Under the pieces are notes generated by a model. The model worked only from the letters and a program-made list of their open reading frames with translations. It was not told where the DNA came from and searched no databases. A DNA stretch of 64,000 nucleotides from Ptychodera flava (lineage: Eukaryota > Hemichordata > Enteropneusta > Ptychoderidae): contig NC_091933.1 of the NCBI RefSeq assembly GCF_041260155.1, forward strand, positions 20,489,599-20,553,598, read 5' to 3'. The position numbers and the translations under genes are program-made. Below are positions 29,591 through 41,217 of the stretch, piece after piece (the first letter of the stretch is position 1; every line of letters begins with the position of its first letter).

Positions 29591-30521
29591 TGTCTGAAAT
29601 CAATACAAGCCTAAATCGCTGTACACATTAGCAGAGGCGAATGTTGCAAACAAACAATAATGCTCTCTGACCTACTGTAATACAGTAAGTCCTTGCAGGA
29701 GTCCAAGAATTGACGTCAGTGCTGATTACGATTTTCACGATAACAAGTTGGAAAATTGTGTTTTTTGCCAATTCGTTGGCAGATAGACCGTAGATCGTTT
29801 CCCTGTATAGACTGAGCCGTGGTCAACGTTTAGGAGGTCACTGCTGAGACCACGACAGTGATTTGGTTTATATTGTTAATGTTTACGTATAACAGGTCTT
29901 AGTGCACATGTTAAACTAGCAGAGCAGTCATGATTTTAAGACCATTTGGAATTTTTGTTTTGAAACTGCGGCAAATATATAACTTTTCTGACCGTTCTGT
30001 TGTGCATATATAGTTTTTACAGGTTTTTGTTTTCTTCAGGGAGCACTTGGCTATGCTCAGAATTTGTTCTGTCAATACTGCCGGTATATGTAATACACTT
30101 CGATTATTGTGGACATTTTGCAAAAGTCATCAGTAAAAATGTAACAGTGGGAGATTTTGCTGCTTCGTAAAAAATAAAACAAAGTCGCTCGCCGCTCCTG
30201 TAGCTTTGCCAAAAAATCCGACGAACAATGTTTTTTTTTCTTACCTCTTAGTTTTTAAGTGTATAAGTTTCCGATACATACGAAGCTCATGTTCCTACTT
30301 ATTAGGGAGGTAAGAGTTCAAGGCTTTGTTGCTGCACTGCGTACAAACACATTGTTTACAACATGAGCGCTCATCACGAGAAAGATCACCATGTACCGGC
30401 GCCACAACATCACGCATTTAGCAATACCCGTACGCTTCACTGAACTGCACAGCGGACGTCGGTGTTGAACTTGTATGCAACTGCTCCACACGAATACTTT
30501 AAGCGTGCACATTACTTTAAT

Positions 30522-30684
30522 ACTAGCTGTGGGTCCATAGCTGTGGTGTTTTCGGACGGGATTTCTGCCTTTTACGGCTGGTTTTGCTTTTACGTTTTTA
30601 ACGCCGCCAACGTAAAAGTCAAAACCAACCCGTAAAAGGCAGAAATCCCGTCCGAAAACACCACAGCTATGGACCCACTGCTAA
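30522..30684. repeat. Near-perfect hairpin element, ~160 bp
   Basis: The arm 'gtgggtccatagctgtgg' through 'ctgccttttacgg' (about 30529-30580) is repeated almost identically in reverse complement at about 30632-30678. The centre ('cttttacgttttta...aacgtaaaag') is also self-complementary. No ORF. Very similar arms suggest recent origin or homogenisation. A transcript would fold into a long hairpin. Confidence 0.85.
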
Positions 30685-31859
30685 TTACTTACATGCTGTC
30701 AGGGCAAAAGGAATTTTAATGTTAAATTCAACTTTCAAATATATATTATTCACAGGCTGTATAGATACATGTAGAATTATAAAAACAAAGAAACAAAAAT
30801 CCCCCGAAACCGCTTGACCTCTTCGATGGAGAAAATATTCTCAAAAGGTTGAATGTGTAAGAAAATGCAAACGCAACATATGAGCATTACACACAGCGCT
30901 ATAGCCTTTCTAGAGAAAAGCTACAGAAATCGCCGTCATACAAACGATAACTCTTTAACAGTTTAGATATTCCTTTCACTTTATGCCTTAGATGCTAATA
31001 AGACTGACACGCTATCACAAAAATCATTTTCACTCACAATTAATGCTCATTGGAAGTGTGACGACTATAATCTGCATAATAATGTTGATGTAGTTCACTA
31101 TTACGCATGCTATTCCGTCCATAAGGATGGTATTAAAAATAATCAAAATCGTTTTCCTTTTTTTTCTTACAAAGACGCCCTCTGGAGGTCATTGGTGTTT
31201 GCTATTCCTGTCGACATAATAGCAAGTGACGTACTTTTCTAACGCAATGAGAAGTCGAAGAACGAATGCTTAAAGACATCAGGGGGATACTGGATAATTA
31301 ATTTGGATATTCAAAATAGGCTTTTTGGTGAGGCGGTAAAATATATGAGCAAAAGAGGTGCTGAATTACATCTCTCAAGTTAACTACGTTACATCGATAA
31401 AAGACTACTTTTTCCTCTCGGTTACCGGCTTTGATATTAAATCAGAACATATTGCCGACAATATCCATACCTCACCAGTAGATTTATGTTGATTCCTAAT
31501 TAAGGGAAAAATGACTGGTACTATATTGTGCACGTAGCCGCTGCGAGGCTATTATAAAACCAAATCTAAATTATTTAAGCGCAATAATTGTCGCTACATT
31601 AAGGCCAATATTAAGTTCCTCTCACTATTTTGGCAACGGTAATAAGTGTTGCCTGACAAACAACCGAACGAAAAAATGATAAAAGAGAAAAATAACAAAT
31701 AAACAACAGATAAAAAACATTTATAAACAAATAAGTAATTTTCAAACTACGTCAACGTAAACAGTTGTATTCAGTATGCCCACTTCATCGCAGAGGGCAG
31801 ACTACAAACGACGAACCTGCAGAGGAACCTCTGCTTTACTTTAAATATGTTTTAAATTA
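30685..31859. other. Non-coding stretch
   Basis: No gene or repeat recognised. Strongly AT-rich. Confidence 0.45.
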
Positions 31860-31860
31860 C

Positions 31861-32134
<274 letters not shown>

Positions 32135-32260
32135 ACAGATGTCCTCGTGGGAAATCTACGCTGTTAAACAAACGCTCGGAGTTGGTTTCAAAATGTAGCC
32201 ACCAAAACAATTATTATTTATCAAATCTACAAATAGAATGGTACGTCCCGATCACACATA

Positions 32261-33804
32261 GGGAGCGTTCAGTTATTACGGCCGGGGGTGGGCCGGCAAA
32301 TTCTTCCTGTGCATCAGTCAAAATAAGTGAACCCCCTACCCATTGCACAAAAAATTGATGATCCCCCTTTTAAAATGACAAAAATTTAATGACCCCCCAA
32401 CATTGCTTGAGTAAGCTGCACACCTCTGTAGGGCAGGGGGGGGGGCAATAGAAAAAAAAAAAAAAGATTCTCAGATTTTTTACAAATGACCCCCCCTTAC
32501 AAACTTGCAAGCGGTTAATGTTCAAATTGCCCCTTCTGACTTGCTATAATTTTTAACTTATCCCTGAAAGGGATTGGACAGAAATTCAGGTGGATCGCAA
32601 TATTTTTTGCCAGCGTGGTTGTACAAAATTTTGATATTTGGATTTAACTGATAATCAGGTGTTGATAATATTGATTCACTATACATGGTAGTCTATGAGA
32701 AAACGATGTAATATTTTTTCAATGCAAAAGTATATCTATGCATTTATAGATATTTGATAATTGACATAAATGTATTTAATTGGAATAGGGTTGTTACAAC
32801 TCGTATGTGTACAAGAAATTTGACATTAGAATTTCACCAAAAATGTTCATTCACTATATATAGGAGTCTCTGATAAAATTGTGAATAATTTTTTCCAATG
32901 AAAAACTTGCTATACATGTGCATATATAAACGTTGGATGTTACATAATTATACTTGATTAGAATATGATGGTTAAAGGTGCACATTATGTGTACAAGAAA
33001 TCTGATTTTGGAATTTCACTGAAAATGTTCATCCATTGTACATTAGAGTCTGGAAATTATGAATAATTTTTTCCCTATACAAAACAAACTAAATCTGTGT
33101 ATATATGGACGTTTGATAATTCATTTTCAAGTACTTAGACTAGGATTGGTCAAAAGTTGATATGTGTGCAAGAAATTGGATTTTGGAATTTCACCGAAAT
33201 ATTGATTCACTTTACATTGGAGTCTATCAGAAAACTATGAATAATTTTTTTATAATGCTAAACTAACTTAATCTGTGCTTTTATAAGTGTTTGACAATTG
33301 ATACAAATGTACTTGATTCAAATAGGGTATTTGAAAGTTCAGATGTGGACAACAATTATGATATTGGAATTTCGCCTAAATATTCACTTTTCATGGTACC
33401 AGTAGTCTACAGATAGCTGTTAAGTAATTTCCCTGACAAAACTTGCTATATCTCTAATATGTAAGTAATAGGAATTGTTCATTGCCCTCAGTGAGCTCGA
33501 TTTACAATAAGACAAGCCTCAGAGTTGCAGAGGCAAGATGTTCATGTGACAGATAATTATACTTTTGCTCAGATGTACAGTTAATTGACTTCAGAGAATG
33601 AAATCATGCAGCCGCCGAATCATTTTTATCTCCAAGAACATTTCTGAACACTGAAACTGCTTTTTGACGGGACGGATACTTATGAAAATTAAGTGAACCC
33701 CCCCCTCTGAACTGTTTGAAAAATACATAATCCCCCCTTTGCAGTTTTCAAATTTCAGGTGACCCCCCCTGGATTTTGCCGGCCCTTAATAACTGAACGC
33801 TCCC
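32261..33804. mobile_element. 1.54-kb non-autonomous TIR element inserted in family C copy
   Basis: The left end GGGAGCGTTCAGTTATTACG and the right end (reverse complement) GGGAGCGTTCAGTTATTAAG form terminal inverted repeats, followed inside by a second shared block containing GGGCCGGCAAA and then runs of 'gaaccccccc'/'tgaccccccc'. Comparison with the intact family C copy shows an ATA duplication at the junctions (32258-32260 and 33805-33807), i.e. a 3-bp target duplication. No transposase ORF. The GGG start and 3-bp duplication would fit a PIF/Harbinger-type or related family, but this is not certain. Confidence 0.8.
32600..33440. repeat. Internal tandem repeat, ~177-bp units x ~4.5
   Basis: Within the TIR element, diverged units recur at about 32671, 32848, 33029, 33202 and 33380. 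Each has a 'ttcactntacatnggagtct' core followed by 'gaataattttttc', 'caagaaat' and 'attggaatttcac'. The units are AT-rich and non-coding. Confidence 0.75.
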
Positions 33805-33913
33805 ATATATAAGAGTGTTGAGCTGAGAATCCTTTTACTTTTTCTGTCTGATGATTGCAGGATGCATGAAACTTAAGTAACAGATATCATTACTTACTTG
33901 AAGTAATTTGTGT

Positions 33914-33976
<63 letters not shown>

Positions 33977-33977
<1 letters not shown>

Positions 33978-33980
33978 TCA

Positions 33981-34011
<31 letters not shown>

Positions 34012-34012
34012 A
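33977..34012. repeat. (CT)n microsatellite
   Basis: Short CT run directly after the (TA)n tail of family C. Confidence 0.9.
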
Positions 34013-35932
34013 GCTGAATCGTTCTTCAGATCACTTCAAACTAAACAATTACGTGTCACGTTTTCCTAAAAATGTAGCCTGCGATGTCTGCATCGACTTA
34101 GGCCTGTTGACAGAAATGAAATTAAGACGTCGTTCAATAAATAAATGGAACGCGAAAATTAAGAAAAACCTTCCACTGGCCTTTAAAATTGAAATTGAAT
34201 TCAGTTTGTTCTGGCATCTTTGACCTTCGAACAACGAAAGAGATGGAAAATTTTCACAGAATTTCGTTAAACGTGGTTTTGTCGTTTATTTCGCGTTCAC
34301 TTTTAGGTTCACAGGTAGATGAGTCGGTCAGGCTTTGCTTGGCTGTTTATCACCTATAACCTGACAATACATGTTCACAACCCTGCCAAAGATATTGTTG
34401 CGACACAAACTCAGGTCAGAAAACCAGCTAAGTATGAAAACGGTAAAAGCTGACACGATAACGCTGCGCTGAAAAGATCGTAATATGGACGGATCTTAGC
34501 CGGACTAAATTTTGACGTCAACGCATTGCATGCTTCAAGCTTAAACTGAGTTCGTCGTCTAAATATTCCCAAACTTTTTGAGAACAACTGTGGAATAATT
34601 TGATGATGATACGGTGAAAGAAATCTCACTTACGTTTCAAGGTGTATTATATTTCAAATCTTCAAGGGGTGGATAATCCTTATATTTTCATATGGGAGAG
34701 ACTGCTCAAGCTGAAAACGTCTACCCAATATCAAAAATGTGACCCATCGTTAGGGATTTGCTAAACAAATATTTTGATTTTCACCTTTATTCTGTTACAT
34801 TTGAAGGTTTTCCTAAAGCATATGAAATTTGCTTTGTTATCGACCAATGTTTAGGTTATTTTGGATGATAAAACTACTCATGTTTGGGAATTTTTCCGTC
34901 AAAAGTGACCCATTCGGGCGAAGTCGACACACACCTTGGGAGTACCCCCACAAGTCTTCAACCTGTCTAATATACTACGCCGTCTTTTCCATGTGCAGGT
35001 GGATGACAAACAGATGTCAATGGTACATATCTCTCTGCAACAAGCATGACACGATCGCTTCCGAGTGGGATGTTTTTCAGTGCCTAGAAATTATGTTATA
35101 CGTGGGCACCATCCAGTGAAATCTTCATCCCTTGTAGTGGACTTGCTTCAAGTCTGTGGGTATATCAATATCAAAGTGTAATCAATTGAAGGAATAACTT
35201 CAGCAGACTGTCGCATTGGTGGCAGGCTGTTGTGTAGATCGTGCGTTGGCTTTGCCAGCCAGTAACTGCCGCTGAGAAAAGTCAAGCGACTCGGTCCAGT
35301 CAACACTTGTAAGCTTATGTGTATAGGAAAGAATTGACACCGGCGCTGTACTCTATCTTCTTGGCACCTCAAAGCCTTGGAAGATCTATAATTATTACTT
35401 TCTTTACGGTTATTTAGAAAGATAGCAGTAGAAATGAATAAACAAAAGGAAAATACTAGTATTCTTCAGTTCTATCAGCCAATAACAACGTAAACAACAA
35501 CCAAAACAACAACACTAAACACCCATATTGCTCTGTTCCCATTGTATCTAGCGGTCTCCTGGGTGACCGTGACGGGTCGCAGCGACGAGTCGTTCATTTC
35601 ATTCAGAAAAACTTCCTAGTCGATATGCGAGTCCCACCCTACGAGTAATGCGTGCTGTCACTGTGAGTGGTTGCGAGATGACCTAAGCAGCCGTAACGTC
35701 GGTATTACAAACCGCAGAAACTACGGCCGATGAAACCACTAACCGCAATGAAACGTAATCTGTGCTTTGAGATGTGCACCGATAGGGGCACGACGCAATG
35801 AGCTATGTTAAAAATCCTGACTTTGAAGAAAAGGTTAATTGCAACGAATTGTAGAAAAAAATGTTCAATTGTAACAGAAAAATGCTTAAAAAAATAATGG
35901 CAAGGGAAAAAAAAGACAAAAGATTACTTGTT
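34013..35932. other. Non-coding stretch
   Basis: No supported exon or repeat seen. The 97-codon frame at 34829-35119 begins at TTG and lacks splice or start support. Confidence 0.4.
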
Positions 35933-35938
35933 AAAAAA
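35933..35938 (-). terminator. RNA polymerase III terminator
   Basis: A run of six T on the minus strand, 4-5 nt after the tRNA-Tyr 3' end. Confidence 0.7.
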
Positions 35939-35942
35939 GATG

Positions 35943-36032
35943 TCCTTCGAACCGGATTCGAACCAGTGACCTAAGGATGACTTTGCATTATGCCTCTACA
36001 GTCCTCCGCTCTACCAACTGAGCTATCGAAGG
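35943..36032 (-). tRNA. tRNA-Tyr (GTA) with 17-nt intron
   Basis: The acceptor stem CCTTCGA/TCGAAGG pairs fully with discriminator A. The D arm GCTC AGTTGGTA GAGC and the TPsiC loop GGTTCGAATCC are canonical A and B boxes. The anticodon loop is CTGTAGA (GTA at 35997-35999). A 17-nt intron (35979-35995) interrupts the gene after position 37, the standard place for the eukaryotic tRNA-Tyr intron. Removing it gives a 73-nt tRNA. CCA is not encoded. Confidence 0.97.
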
Positions 36033-36429
36033 ATACATATTAACGGCGAGTTTTTATAATATAAGAACCATGTATACAAAATCGTAATTCGCTTATCCAT
36101 TTGTTTTCATCAAAACTATAGCAGCGTTTTAGAATTCGTTTATTGAGCGCTGGCGACTTACCACGAGTGTTACCTAATGACAATTTTCTTGAACACACCC
36201 GTACCGGGCTACCTGTTTGTAGCGGCATCGTTGGGGGCGCTGTTCAAAGCGCTAGTTTGCGCAATAGCATAGACCTATGGGGCCACGAAAAAATTAGGGA
36301 CTGGTCAGTTTCTTCAGCGGGGGGCACCCTTATTGACTTTGTTGATAGGGATCACAATGCTTTTGCAATGCTCAAGGGGGTGGGGATGTCAGTGTGGTTT
36401 GAATCAAGACACCAGCTCATACTTCTATA

Positions 36430-36765
36430 AAATGCATCGTACCAGCCATGAATTGCATCATACAGTTGCAATTTTCCGTGCGCTCTTCGGACGCGTAACT
36501 TTAATACACCAGAGATATATACCACAGATATCTGGATGCTTGCAAGTTGAATTTCTGTTTTTTAAAGCGCCATACCAGCCACAAATTGCATCATTCACTT
36601 ACAGTTTTCGGCGCGCCCTTCAGGTGCATAAATTTAATATATCAGCGATATATCGATGTTTGCAACCTGAACGTCAGTTTTGCAAAGCATCATACCAGCC
36701 ACGGATTGCATCATTCAGGTACGGTTTCCGGCGTGCCATTTGGGCGCATAACTTTAAAAGGTAAC
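36430..36765. repeat. Tandem repeat, ~120-130-bp unit, ~2.7 copies
   Basis: Units begin at about 36438, 36572 and 36693 with 'accagcca..gaattgcatcat' and continue with 'ttttcggcgcgcccttc' and 'cataactttaatat' variants. One frame stays open across all three units, giving a repeated 'YQPxIASFxYxFRRA' peptide, but the open frame has no ATG or splice evidence close to it. Confidence 0.7.
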
Positions 36766-37589
36766 AGGGAAAACCAAAATTTATATCAAATATCTTGGAA
36801 GCTAGTACGAGGACAATTATTACTAATAAAAGACAGTTTCAGAGAACTTTAATAGATAATGCATTGTCGCTGAAAATAAACTTACCTAAATTATCATGAA
36901 AACACTGAATTAAACTTAAATCTGTTTTTGTTCTGTAATATCAACTACAGTGTCATATACTCTCTGAACCTTTTGACTCCAATTATCCTCTGTAGATGTC
37001 CACAATGATGGTGAAGGTTAAAGGTACACTGCAGTGCATAGTGTTAAGCTTGCTGAAATGGCCTGCATATGTATAGGCAAAAAGGGGTAATTTCAGTCTA
37101 AACCAAAATTTATGTATTGGCAATTTATTTACCTTGAATGATACTGATTATTGGACCTATATGTCTATTTTACACATATATGTATGCTGTGTTGTCAAAC
37201 TGAAGTCTGGGCATTTCTGTCATTAATATACAGAATAAAAATCATGAAAATTGTCAAAAGATACAGCTAACTTTGACTGTTGAGCTTTACTTATAAATGA
37301 GGAAACACAGACTTTCACTGAGCCAAGCATGGCGCTATAAACACTTAAGGTGATGGCTGGCAACAGTCTAATTACCCACTGGAGTTTTTGATTTACTGCC
37401 TTTCTCTCTTTGATTTTAGTGGTTGACATCAATTCATATGGTTATGCATAGAAGCCGAAAATACATTCACAGCTCATACAAAATTCTGCATTCACACTTT
37501 AAAATTGAAAATTTGAATTTAACTTACTACACTTGACATGTTAACAATTTCATCAAATAGAATGACCGAATGTTTCAAAATATGATTTA
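36766..37589. other. Non-coding stretch
   Basis: No gene or repeat seen. Confidence 0.45.
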
Positions 37590-37670
37590 TATATATAATA
37601 ACACATTACTTTAAGTACAAAGTAATAATAAATGTGACTTATAGTTTCAAGTTTCATGCATCCTGCAATC

Positions 37671-37752
<82 letters not shown>
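37590..37752 (-). repeat. Family C repeat, copy 2, with (TA)n tract
   Basis: In reverse complement it contains 'gattgcaggatgcatgaaac', 'agtcac' and 'ttactttgtacttaaagtaa', as in copies 1 and 3. (TA)n runs flank it, the longer at 37673-37752. Confidence 0.7.
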
Positions 37753-37756
<4 letters not shown>

Positions 37757-37766
37757 CACATACATA

Positions 37767-37837
37767 GACCCAGTTATCCCTATAGTGTGACATCACACTA
37801 TAGGTATACGGTTTACAGGATTTCCGTATACTGGGTC
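37767..37837. repeat. Nested palindrome
   Basis: The outer arms 'gacccagttatcc' and 'ccgtatactgggtc' enclose a perfect 24-bp palindrome, CTATAGTGTGAC followed by ATCACACTATAG sharing its centre (about 37780-37803). No coding capacity. Possibly the end of a small element beside the (TA)n tract. Confidence 0.5.
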
Positions 37838-39307
37838 GGCACTTTTTTTTCTACTGAAACTGTTTTACCATTCTCGTGCAGATGAAAATTGAGTGGGCAC
37901 AAAGGTGTTTACTGAAAAATGCGGTAAAGGTAATAAATAGCGAAAACGTCAAGGCTTTTGGTAGCAATTGTGAAAGTTTGTCTGTTTTTTTTTCTACTGG
38001 GGAAAACGAGAGCGTTCACTATCGTCTGCTCCTTACGTTTGCTACTATACCACTGTACTGTGCTATCTCGTCACGAGCCGTAACAGCCGAGTCATCGCTC
38101 AAAATCGACCAATTTATCACCGAACAAGAATCCAACATATAATATGATGTATCAAAATCAACATCTCATCCTGTCAGGTGACGGGTTAAATTTTTAGCAT
38201 CGGCAAAGTGTTGTATTGCTGTTGAACTTCTGCGGTAGGCTGTAATAAAGCGAGAATGTTTACTGCAGTAACGTACAGCAAACGCGGTTTTCAGAAGCTT
38301 GTGCCATTTCGTCGACAGCTCGATAGGAGCCGCGGCCACCATGAAGTGTTTTCATAAGACACCAGTAAAATCGAGATCGAATAAGCATTACATGCCAAAT
38401 GTTACACGTTTCTTTTTGCGCTTTGTTTACTGTGATTGTTTATGATTTTAGTTTCATTCATAATTACAACGAACGATGATACACTTTTCCTCTCAATTTC
38501 AAACAACGTCCAAGGCGATGAGAATATATATGCGAACGTACGATCTTCATAGGGCACCGTACTCCTCCAGTCCTCGCCAGTTTCGAGCAATATAACTTTC
38601 CTAGGTACAGTGTGGTTGCATAAATGACCAACAAGAACGATGTGATACAGTTCAATTGTGGTTTTATTCATATATTATGACCGAAGTCAGGAACTGACAG
38701 CAGTAAAAATGACGACTGCAGCATTGCACAGCGTGTTCGTTCGAATCGTACAGTGTAAACAACGTATAAGCACCGCTATGAACAGCAAGACAAGGTTAAA
38801 TTTCGATGCATTATTTACATTATTACTTTATTTCAAACAAAATAATACATCTGAAGATACTATATCGTCCTCCTTTCCCTTGTCCTCCCTGATAACGGCT
38901 ATATCCATTCAAGTTTTGCGCGGAATCCGACAGCGAGAGACTACTCTGACGCATCGAGAGGAACGTGCGTCCGAATGTGAACGGAACCAGCTGGAGCCGT
39001 ACCACTTCATCCGCCACGCCGACATAATAAAGGTCCAAAATAATCGCAACCATACCAATCCATAATCCAATGACAGTAGGTCAGAATTCGCAAGACAATA
39101 GTTTAAACATAGACACAAACAGCACAGAACAGACAGTAAATAGACGGTACACAAACAAAGTCATATTCATGAAAGAAAGATATATGGACCTCTGGCCAGA
39201 AGACCGAGAAGTGATGTCAGGTGTTTCGAAAATAGTAAGCGCATCCTGCCCCACATGTGGCACCCGCCATATATCAATCTATAAGTCAGATAGGTAGTGG
39301 TCACTAA
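37838..39307. other. Stretch with unsupported open frames
   Basis: Open frames up to 135 codons occur on both strands (plus 38658-39065, minus 38909-39154), but none has start context, splice partners or a recognised family. The part nearest 39307 lies downstream of the minus-strand reverse transcriptase and may be that element's 3' region. Confidence 0.35.
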
Positions 39308-40018
39308 CTAAGGCCCAATGTCACCGATGCCATCAGTGATCATTTGTCGAAGAGAGATATTGTATTTATCTACCAGCTTGCGATACCTGCCAAAAAAGCG
39401 TTTGAATGTAGAGACAAGTCTTGCTCTGGTGTAACCTTGATTTAATAGTTTGTAAGAGAGATGGCCATGTCTCTCTACAAAATCACCATATGGACTGCAT
39501 GCTCTAGCATATCGAATAAGCCGGGAAATGTATACCCCATAAGCTGGTGAGAGTGGAATATTACTTATGAGGTGTGGAAAATTGATGATACTAAAGTTGA
39601 AATCATCTCTCTTGTCATATAGCCTAGTAGAAAGGTGACCATTAGAGTCAAATTCAAGTAAAATGTCCAGATATGAAGCAGAAAAGGCCGTTTCTGTAGT
39701 TTCTTTAATCTCCAATTCTGGAGGATAAATCATAGCGAGATATTTACTGAATTCAGAGTTATTCATAGAAATAACATCGTCTATGTATCTATATGTTAGA
39801 TTGAAAGTTCGAGCTACAGAGACCTTTTTCTGTTTAATTAAGTTCTGGATAATTTCTGCCTCATATGAGAACAGAAATAAGTCTGCAAGCAAGGGAGCAC
39901 AGTTAGTGCCCATAGGAATTCCTATACACTGTTGGAAAATGTGCCCTCCAAATTCTACAAATATGTTGTCGATGAGGAAATCAAGCATACTGATAATGTC
40001 TTGCTCGGTATAAAACAC
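39308..40018 (-). pseudogene. 5'-truncated reverse transcriptase, Penelope-like
   Basis: An open frame of about 236 codons holds the palm and thumb part of a reverse transcriptase. The 'GIPMGTNCAPLLADLFL' block (residues ~33-49) is the RT B'/motif 4 region, and 'YRYIDDVI' (residues 77-83) is the catalytic YIDD box. Downstream 'SYLDILLEFD' and 'LYDKRDDFNF' blocks follow, typical of a widespread invertebrate RT family closest to Penelope-like elements rather than LINE ('FADD') or LTR types. The finger domain is missing and sequence upstream of 40018 degenerates; no GIY-YIG endonuclease was seen. The 5' truncation with an intact 3' end fits target-primed insertion. Confidence 0.75.
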
Positions 40019-40067
40019 TTTAGCGCAGAAAGTGAAAATAAAAAAAAGTTGGTCTATGCATGTGATA

Positions 40068-40238
40068 AATATATAATCTCCCAGTATTTCTCACTCATGT
40101 GACGTCATCGAAGACTCGGGTTTCCCCAACATAGCTGTATCCCTCCTCGCCTACCGGCTCGGGATACTGCCGCTATGTTTGGGGAACCCTCGTCTTCGAT
40201 GACGTCACACTCGTTCGAAATACTGGGAGATTATATAT
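40068..40238. repeat. Hairpin element with paired TGACGTCA motifs
   Basis: The left arm 'tataatctcccagtatttc' through 'gacgtcatcgaagactcggg' and 'ccccaacatag' is matched in reverse complement by 'ctatgtttgggg' through 'cgatgacgtcac' and 'gaaatactgggagattata'. Arms are about 80 bp with few mismatches. Each arm has one GTGACGTCA-type motif (CRE-like). It lies just upstream of the truncated RT and beside (TA)n. Confidence 0.8.
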
Positions 40239-40239
40239 A

Positions 40240-40317
40240 ATTATAGATGTATATATATATGTATGTATGTATATATATCTATATATGTATATATGTATAT
40301 ATATATATATATATATG

Positions 40318-40378
<61 letters not shown>
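40240..40378. repeat. (TA)n/(TATG)n microsatellite
   Basis: About 140 bp of TA units with interspersed TATG. Confidence 0.95.
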
Positions 40379-40933
40379 TTATTTTTCCTTCGTCTCTAGG
40401 AGGGGTGCCACCCTTTGCCCGAAAGTTAGAATTCGGGCGGGGTTCAGCCACTTTTTGACGTCCACAAAAAATAATCCAATGCGCCTCCCCCGGCCGAAGA
40501 AACTTACCAGTCTCTTAGGTGTTCATGGAAGCCTTGAATATTAAGATTACATTGTAAACGTACCATGAGATGGTCTCTAACTTTTCACTCGATGCAAATC
40601 ATACACAAATACCGATAAATCACTCTGAATAGGGCAGAAATCAAATCATTCATAAACCTGTTTTCTGAGGTTATTCAATCAGACAACTGAATATCATTGG
40701 GCGGTAAAAAGAGAGAATGTGGGCCGGGAAATTTAGTAAGTCAAAGCATAGACAGCTTCTGACTGTCTATGATCAAACCGATTTTGTTTTTCGAATATGA
40801 TAGTTTCTTTATTGATCATAATTAGGCAAAATGAATAATATTGACCGGTATGAAGTTTTATTTTTAGCAACGAGTTAACTTTGCATAAATCTTCAAAAAG
40901 CGAAATGACTTCTACTTAGACGATCCATTGCCG

Positions 40934-41217
40934 TTAAGGTAATATGCGCCTCGAAAGTGAAAGACTTAAACTTTTGCTTAAATGTTCCGTAAGGAATCCT
41001 CAACCATTCTCTTTCAAAATCAAGAATAAAAATCGGGGGTCGACGTGCAAATTTTGGTACAAGAGAAACAAATATTAGATTTTCCGAAAACTAAGCCTGT
41101 GAAAAGTTTTCTTACACCTACAGCTTTAAAATTAACCCAGACAAGTGGTATATCAGAAAAGAATTGTAAAAGTTTGAGAGTCCGAATTATCTGTCCCCGA
41201 GGCGCGTTCTACCTTAA
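40934..41217 (+). repeat. Family A repeat, copy 4
   Basis: The cleanest ends of the family: TTAAGGTAATATGCGCCTCG at left and 'gaggcgcgttctaccttaa' at right, an inverted pair about 18 bp long. Confidence 0.85.

Larger units (their letters stand above)
32226..33976 (+). repeat. Family C repeat, copy 1 (split by an insertion), with (TA)n tail
   Basis: The sequence 'acaaatagaatggtacg' (32229) stops at 32260 and resumes at 33805 with 'atatataagagtgttgagct', then runs through 'gattgcaggatgcatgaaac' and 'agtaacagatatcattactt' into a (TA)n tract at 33915-33976. The uninterrupted homologue is at 62538-62700. Confidence 0.8.
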
